From NCBI RefSeq assembly GCF_000372725.1, contig NW_005201277.1, positions 134,347 to 198,346 of the forward strand: a stretch of 64,000 nucleotides of DNA, in the 5' to 3' direction. The position numbers and the translations under genes are program-made. Origin of the DNA: Emiliania huxleyi CCMP1516 (taxonomy: Eukaryota; Haptophyta; Isochrysidales; Noelaerhabdaceae). The notes below the pieces were generated by a model. That model made no database searches. It had not been told where the DNA came from and saw nothing but the letters and a program-made list of their open reading frames with translations. Positions 51,423 to 59,654 of this stretch are shown here, in pieces; positions within the stretch are counted from its first letter, which is position 1; every line of letters begins with the position of its first letter.

Positions 51423-51423
<1 letters not shown>

Positions 51424-52566
51424 TCACGTCACTGCATCCTCCGCCGGTTCCTCCCGTCGCCTCTTCTTTGTTCGAATGTTTTTCAATCCATCCTTCACGA
51501 AGCCCTCCCATGTAGCTAGCGTTCTTGGCGAATGTCTCGAAATGGCCAGCAGGCGCTGTCTGCTCGCGGTCTGTGCGGGCCGCTCGTCCTCCTCGCCCTT
51601 CTTTCGTCCTCCCGTCCCACCCCTCCACCATGGCCTTCTCGGCACTTCTTTCTCCATCCGCCTCGCCCTGCCTTTTCGCATCGTGCCGTTCGCCCTCCAT
51701 TCGGTGACCTCCATGGCTGTCCGCCCCTTTTTGGGTGGCGCTCTCGATACGGTTGCGTCAACCTCGACGTCGCTGTCGCCCTCCCCGTCCCCGCCGGCGT
51801 CCGTGCCTCGGTTCGCGTCATCGGTAGCGTCTCCGTTGTTCCCTCGTGCCCCGCCGTCGCCCTCTCTGCTCGGGCCGTTAGCGATTTCGCTCCTCCTGCG
51901 TGTCGCCCCTCCGTCCCCTCCCCTTTCTTCGTCGTCATCGTCGCTGTCGCGAAAGCCCTCCGGTCCCTCGATTCCCTCGCCTATCCCCTCCGCTGCGTCG
52001 TCCCAGTTTATATCCTCATCCTCTGCGCACGTCGCGTTGGCTTCCTCTTTCCCCCTTTCCTCCCTGCCCCTCTCGCTGTCTGGTGTTAATGGACCCCCTT
52101 CCTCTCCCTCGCCACCGTCACCGTCTCCATCCCCGTCGCTACTGCCCTCCATGCCCGCCGCCCTTTGTTTCACACTCGTCTCTGCCATGTCCGCCGTCGC
52201 CGCCGTCCTGTCTGCTGCGCTCTGTGCTCCGTGGTACAGTCGCTTATTGTTGCTCAGGATTAGCTCACGCACCAGGACAGCCTCCTGCTCGTTATTTTGG
52301 CTTGCCGATATGCATCCAAAGTTCCACGCTAGCTCCTCCTTCGTCACGTCTATCTTTTTGCAGTATCTCGCGAATGCCGTCCGCGCTTGCTGGGGTGTTA
52401 TTGCGTTCGGATCCGCCCTGGTCCCCGCCCTGTATCCCATCTCCTTGCGGTGGCTCCTGTATGAGTCCCCATATGACCATGTGATTTCTTGGCCTTCGGA
52501 TACGTAATGTGCATAGCTCATAGCGCCAATGCGACATCGGCAGCGCTGCACTGTTTGCTGAGACAT
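51424..52566 (-). CDS. SET-domain C-terminal fragment with long acidic, charged tail
   Basis: 380 residues from ATG 52566. Near the start, AMSYAHYVSEGQEITWSYGD and SYRSHRKEMGYRAG match the last part of a SET methyltransferase domain ('...I..GEElt.sYG..y...r'). The N-terminal two thirds of SET, including the cofactor site NHxC-type motif, is missing. The rest is low-complexity acidic (DGDGDGDGGEGEEGG, DEDINWDDAAEG) and basic (KKGRTAMEV, RTKKRRREE). A CAG|TGC boundary just upstream of the Met could be a splice acceptor, so exons may be missing. Could be a decayed gene or a transposon-captured piece. Confidence 0.5.
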   Translation of the reverse strand: MSQQTVQRCRCRIGAMSYAHYVSEGQEITWSYGDSYRSHRKEMGYRAGTRADPNAITPQQARTAFARYCKKIDVTKEELAWNFGCISASQNNEQEAVLVRELILSNNKRLYHGAQSAADRTAATADMAETSVKQRAAGMEGSSDGDGDGDGGEGEEGGPLTPDSERGREERGKEEANATCAEDEDINWDDAAEGIGEGIEGPEGFRDSDDDDEERGGDGGATRRRSEIANGPSREGDGGARGNNGDATDDANRGTDAGGDGEGDSDVEVDATVSRAPPKKGRTAMEVTEWRANGTMRKGRARRMEKEVPRRPWWRGGTGGRKKGEEDERPAQTASRQRLLAISRHSPRTLATWEGFVKDGLKNIRTKKRRREEPAEDAVT

Positions 52567-52730
52567 AAAGGCGAAAACATCGTACGTATTGCATAAGACA
52601 CGCTATGGACTATGCATTCGCGCGACGTCTGACCCTGCCAATGCATAGGCAGGACACACGGGTGCATATAGGGCCGGTACGTATGCATAGCAGTACTGAC
52701 AACGTCTCGATGTACAAAGAGGGACAGGCA

Positions 52731-52866
52731 CCAATGCGGCCGCCCAAGCTCACAGATAGCCCCCTTGGGTGGCGGCGGCGGGCACGCGCCATATTGCCGC
52801 AGGCATCAATGCGGCCGCCCAAGCTCACAGGTGGCCCCCTTGGGTGGCGGCGGCGGGCACGTGCCA
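52731..52866. repeat. 75-bp tandem duplication at the 3' end of the glycosyltransferase gene
   Basis: CAATGCGGCCGCCCAAGCTC plus following bases through GGGCACGCGCCA (52733-52793) is repeated from 52808. The second copy contains the last coding residues and stop of the GT8-GT31 gene; the first lies just beyond the stop. Confidence 0.8.
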
Positions 52867-54973
52867 TTGCCGCACGCCAGGCAGCCGCAGCGATCGACGG
52901 CCGCCCACGCTCGCGCGTCCATGTAGTGGATTGCCAGGCTGGTCGCATCGCACCACCGCTGCAGTCCACCGCGGCCGCTGATGTCGTGGAAGCGCTCGTC
53001 GTCGAAATGTCGGATGTCGAGCGCCGCTGTCCACAGTCCGGCGGTGGCGTCGGCGGGCCAGATACGACGAAATGGCAGGCGGCTGTGCGCCACCCATTCG
53101 GCCACATCACGAGAGTAGACCCACCCGAGGCCCGACGGGTAGGGCAGGAAGAGAAAGAGGCCCTCGGCGAAGCTCGGGCGGAGCGATTTGGGCAGCATGC
53201 AGAGCCACAACGACTCGTTGCGCTTCAGCCCGCCCGCACGCAGCCTCTGCACGTCGTCATTACGGCACCCGCGCACGAACCGACCCCAGATGAGGTGCGA
53301 TGTCGGGATCGGCTCGGCGCGGATCGCGCGGAGCAGCGCGTGCACCCGCACGTACGTGTCGTCGTGGATGCGCATGATATAGCCCGCACGCGGGTGCGCC
53401 TCAATCGCCCAGCGGAGCAGTGCGAGCAGCTTGCTGGCCTCGGGGTCCGAACGGCTGCGCGCGGGCACCGCGCCCCCCGGGACAAAGCCGTCGGAGTCGC
53501 TACAGTTGGCCACCAGTATGTCGCCGTGACGCCGCATCTCGGCCCTCACGGAGCGGCGCAGGAGCGCGCTTGCGGCGGAAGAGCCGCCACCACCGCTGCC
53601 GCCGCCGCCGCCGCCGCCGTGGCCGCCGCCGCCGCCACCACCACCATTGCCACCCATGCCCAGCGCATCTGCACCGAGGACGAACGCGAGCGCAACGCGC
53701 TTTGCTAGGTGGTACGACGGGTAGGCGAATGTGAGTGTGTGCAGACCGTGGCGGATCGCGTCGCGGCGCTCCACGTGCGCTGCGCGTCCAAGCACGCCGA
53801 TGACGAGCTCCACGCGAGATGTCGCGGCGGTGGTGTGGGAGGCAGTGGGCGCAGTGGGCAGGGGCTTGGTGCCGTCGTCGTCGTTAGCGGGTGCAATGCG
53901 GCGTGTCGCGGGCCCCGCAGCCCGCAGCGGTGACATGGCCGCGCGACGCATCGGCCACTCCGCCCAAACCCTGCCGCGCAGCGAGCGGTTCGACGCCGCC
54001 TCGGCGGCACGGCACGCGACGCGCGGCAACTCGCATGGCGCCATTGCTGCATAGCGGGCATGCTCGACGGCGTGCGGCGCGCCGGCGTCGACTGCGCGAC
54101 CGCCGGTGTTCCCAGGGAAGCTCCAGGCCGAGCCGTGCAGCAACTTGGCGCCCGAAGTGAGCGAGGCGGCGGACCCATCGTAAAGCGAACCGCACGGCAG
54201 CACCAGCTGCGCGCGCTTCGGCAGAAACCGCAGCGCCGACAACTGAATATTCCACGTGCACGGCAGCTTTGCCACCATGGCTGGATGGCGCGCGAACGCC
54301 GCATTGAACCAGTCCTGGTCGCCAAACTCGAGGCGCGCGGATGGGCCAGCTGCGCCGAGCGCGCGCCACACCGCGTGGCTACTCACGTTGAGCCAATGCT
54401 GGCTGCGCGCGCGGGCGAGGTCCATCAGGACGAGGCCGCCATTGTACGGTGCCGCGGCGTACGGCCTCAACCAATACTGCGGCTTCCACTTGCGCAGACG
54501 GATTGCGTCGAGCGCCATGCCGAAGGCGATTGCTGACGAGGCGGCGCGCGCAGTCTCAAAGACGGCCCATAGTTCCGCCACGTCGGCTCGCCACAGAACG
54601 TCGGCGTCGACGGCGACAAGCGAGATCACGTCCGCTGGCAGCACGTGCGGCAGCGCCACCTTGACAAGGGTTGAAAAGTCGAGAGCGCTGCGCTGAAGTA
54701 GGGCTGAAGCTGAGGCCGGCATCAGCTGCGCCACCGTCTGGAAGACCATTGCGCGCGTGTGAAGCTTGCAGCGCAGCCACGCGCCACCGCATGCGCTCGC
54801 GAGAAACTCTGCAAGAGTGGTATCGCTGGCCTCATCCGCCATCACGTGGATTTGAAGAGGCGACGGCCAGCTGTAGTGGTGGAGCAGCGACTTTATCATG
54901 ACGATTGCCTGCGCGGCGGAGGCGTTGCCGCAGCCAGCGGTCCAAACGTGGAGCGGCGTTCCTCTCGCGTGAT
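52806..54973 (-). CDS. Two-domain glycosyltransferase: GT8-like plus GT31-like, 5' end lost in a gap
   Basis: At least 722 residues, the 5' end cut by the N gap. First half (GT8 type): AIVMIKSLLHHYSWPSPLQI, LVAVDADVLW (DxD metal/sugar-nucleotide motif), AAPYNGGLVLMDL, EFGDQDWFNAAF, LPCTWNIQL and GAKLLHG. Second half (GT31, beta-3-glycosyltransferase type): VIGVLGRAAHVERRDAIRHG, YIMRIHDDTYVRV (DDxY), FLFLPYPSGLGWVYSRDVAE and WPADATAGLW. The usual ED(V)xxG of GT31 is replaced by ADATAG, so activity of that half is less certain. A Gly/Ser spacer (GGGGGGHGGGGGGG type) separates subregions. Probably a Golgi enzyme for complex polysaccharides or glycoproteins. The C-terminus has CGCLACGNGTC. Confidence 0.72.
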
Positions 54974-55073
54974 NNNNNNNNNNNNNNNNNNNNNNNNNNN
55001 NNNNNNNNNNNNNNNNNNNNNNNNNNNNNNNNNNNNNNNNNNNNNNNNNNNNNNNNNNNNNNNNNNNNNNNNN
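54974..55073. other. 100-N assembly gap
   Basis: Exactly 100 N, a placeholder length, so the true distance is unknown. Features on either side need not be adjacent. Confidence 0.99.
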
Positions 55074-55146
55074 TATCCCCTGACTTACCTTCCACGAACC
55101 TTCCGCGAGCCCTCTAGGCGCCGTCGTCGTCTTTGGAGGGTGGAGG

Positions 55147-55498
55147 ATGGGCGCGATGGGGCAAGACGTGCTCCTCGGCGATACGTCGCTCCTGCTAGAT
55201 GCGACCCGCCGACACTTCCGAGAGACACTTCCGCGACACTTCCGATACGTCGCTCCTGCTAGATGCGACCCGCCGACGCTGAGAGACACTTCCGAGAGAC
55301 ACTTCCGAGAGACACTTCCGAGAGAGCTCGACCCGCGACACTTCGACGAACCTTACACGAACTGCCTCCGAGACACTTCCGAGAGGCGTCTCCGAACCTG
55401 CCTCAAGCCTGCCAGCCCCGAGCGTGCCTCGTGAGCCTTCCGGGACCCTTCCGGGACCCTTCCGGGACCCTTCCGGGACCCTTCCGGGACCCTTCCCA
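55147..55498 (+). repeat. Exon-like start with duplicated 35-mer and 11-bp CTTCCGAGA / GGGACCCTTCC repeats
   Basis: CGATACGTCGCTCCTGCTAG plus ATGCGACCCGCCGAC occurs at about 55179-55213 and 55244-55277. CTTCCGAGAGACA repeats follow, then GGGACCCTTCC x5 (55440-55497). The pattern is like the repeat-filled introns elsewhere. A possible exon MGAMGQDVLLGDTSLLLDA precedes it. Confidence 0.5.
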
Positions 55499-55501
55499 CG
55501 C

Positions 55502-55759
55502 AGGTACGTGCTCGACCTCGACGCGCCGCAGGTGCACCCGCCCTCGCCCAGCAGCGCTCGCGAGCGGGCCAGCCGCGCGTGGGCCGCCCGTGGTGCGCGG
55601 TCTCCAGGACACGTGGGCGCACGCACGCGGTGGCGCGCGAGGGTCGCGGCGGCCGCCGCGCCGCAGCGTGGCCGATGGGCGTGGATCGCCGCGGGGTGTG
55701 CGGCGGCGCTGCCTCTCCTCGCCCGCGTGGCTCACTCTGGCCTCCGCTGCCTCTGGTAG
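55502..55759 (+). CDS. Possible last exon of a small membrane protein
   Basis: After CCCACGCAG the frame reads YVLDLDAPQVHPPSPSSARE, a basic stretch, and WAWIAAGCAAALPLLARVAH, a plausible single membrane span close to the C-terminus (SGLRCLW stop). Upstream exons were not established. Could also be a GC-driven open frame. Confidence 0.3.
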   Translation, partial: RYVLDLDAPQVHPPSPSSARERASRAWAARGARSPGHVGARTRWRARVAAAAAPQRGRWAWIAAGCAAALPLLARVAHSGLRCLW

Positions 55760-56029
55760 CGTGCCGGCGCGGCGCAGGATCCCGGCGGGGCGGCGGGCGG
55801 AGAGGAGGGGGGCGGCGCGAGCGGAAGCGACGGGAGCGGAAGCGACGGGAGCGGAAGCGACGGGCCGCCCTCTGAGCCGACGGGCGGGTGGACGGCGGTC
55901 GGCACCACGCCTAGAAACCACCGCCCCCTACCCCACCGTACCCGAACCCACCCTCCCCTACCCCACGGTACCCGAACCCATGGACGGCGATCGGCCACTA
56001 GGCCTAGAAGAAGACGCGTTCTTGCCTTC

Positions 56030-56180
56030 CGACTAGGGCTCGACTAGGGCTCGAGTGTGTTCCCCTGTATTCGACCAGTATTCGACCGTATTCATGCTTC
56101 CCCCGAATTCACGCGGTGCTCTGAAAACTTGACACAACACCGTCGTCCCGCCCTGAGGTTGGCGTATTCAGCGCGTAGGC
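56030..56180 (+). mobile_element. Family B introner copy
   Basis: Contains ACTAGGGCTCGA (twice), TGTATTCGACCAGTATTC, GCGGTGCTCTGAAAACTT, ACACCGTCGTCCCGCCCTGA and a 3' end GCGTATTCAGCGCGTAG|G. Compare 60515-60661 and 44640-44772. Confidence 0.6.
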
Positions 56181-56383
56181 CACCACCCCGTCCTCGGCCC
56201 GCTCGTCGACTACCACGGGCAAGTGGTGCCTCTGCTGGCGCTGATGCAGCACCTCGGGGGCAGCGCGCACGTCGCGCAGGCGGGCGCCAGCGGGAGCGAG
56301 AGCGAGGGCGGGGAGGGGAGCGGGAGCGAGGGCGGGGAGGGACAGGAGGAGAGCGGGAGCGAGGGCGAGCAGGGCGAGGAGTG
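56181..56383 (+). CDS. Probable C-terminal exon with acidic SEGGEG tail
   Basis: After the family B acceptor the frame reads VLGPLVDYHGQVVPLLALMQ, HLGGSAHVAQ and then an acidic Gly/Ser/Glu tail to a stop at 56381-56383. The first part faintly resembles the 'VGxxLVPYYRQxLPVL' segment of PACRG-type ciliary proteins, but the match is too short for an assignment. Upstream exons are unresolved. Confidence 0.35.
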
Positions 56384-56872
56384 ATCTGGCAGGGCATGGA
56401 CCATGGTCGCAGTGTCGTCTTGGCTTTTGCGGACCCTTTGCCCGCACCACTGCTCCCCAGCACCCAGGGTCGGCGGGGAGGCTGGCCGTGCATGCGAGAG
56501 ACGGTTTGATGAGAGACTGTGGTGCGGTGTGTGCTGCGAGGGTCTCGGTCCTGCCCTCTTGCCGTGCCATCCTCAGGGAATCGCGGCTCAAGCGGGAGGG
56601 AGCGGAGACAGTGGGCACCGAGCGAGGTCTGGGTGAGCGTCGTGTGAGACCTTGATGATTGCTTCTCCGTGCTCCGTCCGACTGAGGTCGGGCGGGCTTC
56701 AGGGGCGCGCTTCTTGCCGGGGGTTGCCGCAGCGGGAGTGGGCGCGAAACATAAGGTTATTTCCATCAAGTTGCGGGCCCGCTCACTTAGGGCGGACTTA
56801 CGCACGTCCCCTCGTCTCCTCGATCGCGATTGCATGGCAGTGTGAGCCCCCTCTTCGCGGCAACTTACACAC
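56384..56872. other. Intergenic, no gene seen
   Basis: Upstream of the hydratase gene. No recognisable repeat or regulatory module noted. Confidence 0.5.
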
Positions 56873-58359
56873 ATGCCCAGCCTGCTCCGCCATCGACTCG
56901 GATCGCTCGGATCGCGCTCGCTCTCCACACTCCTGCCAACCTCGCAGCGAGCTCAGGATGCTGCCGACGCGTTTGTGCACGCCTGGGTCTCCGGCGAGCC
57001 GCTCTCTTCGGAGCGCTTTCCTGCAGCGCCCGCGTCGGTGGACGAAATGTACCAGACGCACCTCGCCATCCAGCAGCATCCTCTCGTCTCGACAAAGCTG
57101 GGAGGCCTCGGCGACACACGCCGGGCGCCGAGCAGGCAACTCTGTCAACCTTTGCCGATGACATTCATTCCGCTCCTTCTCCAGGCGGGTACAAGCTGGG
57201 CGCCATTGGCGGCGCTGGGCAGCCCTGCATCTACGCGCCGCTCTTCAGAAACTACCTGGTGGAGGCACCGAGACGCCTCCATGGCACAAGAATCCTCCCG
57301 TCGCTTAGGCGCCACTAAGCACCCTGCCGCCGCCTGCGTCGTCCCCGCTGCTTAGGCGCCTGGCGCCGCGTTGTCGGCCGCCGCGATCCGACTCTGGCAA
57401 GTGGAGCCCGAGTTCGCTATAGTACTTGGGCGAGACCTCCCCACGCAGCCTGACGGCCGGCCACACAGCGTCAGCGACGCTTGGGCTGCGGTGCACCAGG
57501 CGTGTGTCCGCATCCCCACTCGGAGGGTAGTCTTGCAGCCTCGCGCATCTCGCTCCACGCCACTCCTCTCGCATGGGATGGCGTGGCGGCGTGCGCGTAT
57601 CCCGTCCCCAGGGTCGAGGGGTTGACGCTGGCGCTCCCCTTGCAGGTGGTGCTGTGTATCGAGTGCTGCGGCGCGAGACACGGCGAGCCCAGCGCGTGAG
57701 AGAGAGCGCCCGCTCGTCACGCCCTTGTCTGTGACCAGGCAAGCGCGGCAGGCCGGAGGCGTACGAGGCGTCGACCAAGCTCGGGTCATACTCGGACACG
57801 CTCAGTTCCGGCGACAACTTGCCCCGCGCGCTTTGCGCGAACCGAGGTGAGGCGCCAATGCATGCGTGTGCGAACAGGCGGCGTCGTCCTCGGCCCGCGG
57901 CTAGACGCGTCTGCGCTGAGGATAGACGATTTGCGCGGGGCGGCGACCCTCTCGGTCAACGGCGCCCCCGCTGCGCAGGGATCGGGGGCGGCAGCTCCAG
58001 AGGGAGGGCCTGTAGAGGTGCGTCGGTAGAGCGTTCGGAGCAGCGACGTGTAGCATTAGGGGCGAGAAGGCTCTCGAGAGGGGCCGTACTAGGGGCCGTA
58101 CTGAGGTGGAGCTCGCAAGCGACTGAGCCCCAAGAGCATGCTGCGCCGTGGCGCACGGGAGAAGATCACAAATTGCCCCGACGAGAGCTAGGCGCTCGCG
58201 TGGCTCGCCAACCACCTCAACGGACGCGGGCTGGAGCTGCGCGCGGGCCAGCTGGTCGCCACGGGTCAGACGTGCAGCACCAAGGCCGTGCGCGCGGGCG
58301 ACCGTCTGAGGGCGGACTTTGGACGGCTAGGCAGCCTCGAGATGACGGTCGCCCCGTAA
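56873..58359 (+). CDS. 2-oxopent-4-enoate hydratase / fumarylacetoacetate hydrolase-like enzyme
   Basis: Seven exons (56873-57104, 57185-57264, 57356-57499, 57646-57693, 57759-57846, 57878-58017, 58192-58359), 900 nt, 299 residues, all in frame. The N-terminus MPSLLRHRLGSLGSRSLSTL is a likely mitochondrial presequence. Family landmarks: AYQ-like DEMYQTHLAIQ, GYKLGAIGG, QVEPEFAIVLGRDLP (metal-binding Glu pair), STKLGSYSDTLSSGDN, RGGVVLGPRLD, LSVNG, VEALAWLANHLNGRGLELRA and GQLVATGQ. Enzymes of this group hydrate 2-keto-4-pentenoate or decarboxylate/hydrolyse related keto acids in aromatic and tyrosine breakdown; the exact substrate cannot be told. Donors: four GC, two GT. One intron (57847-57877) is only 31 nt. 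Confidence 0.85.
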
Positions 58360-59654
58360 TTCCCGTAGAAGCCTCGAGGTGAAGCGGCTATGACTCGCAC
58401 ACGCGGCCACGTGGAGAGTTGGCTATGACACATTTTTCTCTTGTGTCTTTGGGCCCGCCCCCGGGGCGCCCCGCGCCCGCCGCGGGCCCCCCGGGGTGAT
58501 GCTCCGATAAACCCTCCGGATCTTCGACAAAAGTTGGATATTTCTTTTTTAAAATTGCAAGGTGTGAGTAAGAGGTTTATGATAGGGCTACTACGACGAA
58601 CTATGCGGCAATCGACTGGGGGGCAGCCCCCCAGCATATCGTCCCGCCTCGGCGGCACACACTCGACGAGGACAGTCCGGCCGCCGAGATCGTGTCGCGC
58701 GCCGGCGACGATTGCGGCGTGGTCGTTTTGAAGCGAAGATGGCACGACCACCGCCCTGCTTCGCAGACCGGGCGAGGAGGGGCCTGCTCCCGTCCCGCGA
58801 GGAACAGGAGGTCTCCCCCCCTCACCCGGCCTGAGCAGCGGCGGATGGACGGCAGCCCCTTGAGTCGAGGGCGGCGCGACCATTGCCGAGCTCCAGCGAC
58901 CAAAGGCCCGGGCGTCTGCTGATGGTCTCGCCGCCCCGCTCCGCGCCGCCCGCCGCCGCGCCGCGCCGCCGCCCGATGATTATTAAGTAATAATTAATTA
59001 CCAAATAAGTAATTATACCACCAGCAGCCGCGCCGCCCCGCCCTGCATCGCCCGCTGCCTCGCCGCACCGCCGCCTCGCGCCGCCCGCCGCCGCGCCGCG
59101 CCGCCGCTTGCACGCGTAAAGCGAGGCGTATGCGTGACGCATCACTGAGCCTCCACCCGGCTTGACACGGCACCAAAATACACGACGTCTCAGCGACGTC
59201 CTACGAACCGTGGGCATGGATGTGCATAAGGTGGCCGACAATTGCATTAGTGGCTCTTACATATCCATAGCGGGACTAATAACCTCCCACACACACACAC
59301 ACACACACACAGTGTGGTGCGAGGGAGTTTGGTTGTAAAATCTTTTTGTGTGCTGTGAGCCGGCGTTATTTTTTTTTTTGAGCTTAGCCTTCGATGTTAT
59401 GAAACAACGCAAGGCGGACATGGCATATCGCTCTCGGGCTCACAGACATCCCTCACACCCGCCGCACACCCGCGCCCCCGCGCGCGCCCCACCTCGGCCG
59501 GGAGAAAGGGGAGTGACAGTTTGGGATGAAAGCCCGAGTATGTTGAGTCCTGGCTCAACAACGCAGATAACAAGAGGGGGTGGTCCGGCTCCCAAGTCCG
59601 CGTGATTTTTTCTTTTGCTTTTTGGCGCGCCGCTTTTGGAGTCCTTGCCCTCGC
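58360..59654. other. Intergenic: AT island between GC repeats, CA microsatellite, dispersed fragment
   Basis: 58975-59018 is a 40-bp AT-rich island (ATTATTAAGTAATAATTAAT...) between two copies of GCGCCGCCCGCCGCCGCGCC plus GCGCCGCCGC (about 58941 and 59077). A CA array lies at 59290-59312. GTGGTGCGAGGGAGTTTGGT TGTAAAATC (59313-59342) resembles 49843-49872. Open frames at 58440-58920 carry no recognised domain. Confidence 0.55.

Noticed and set aside
50717..51700. 327-codon minus-strand frame with YYALRIRIMYQAPKARRR repeats
   Set aside because: Translation of the 62-bp satellite and TG microsatellite; not a protein.
52605..53708. 367-codon plus-strand frame over the GT8-GT31 gene
   Set aside because: Antisense shadow; no domain, and it crosses the duplicated 3' end.
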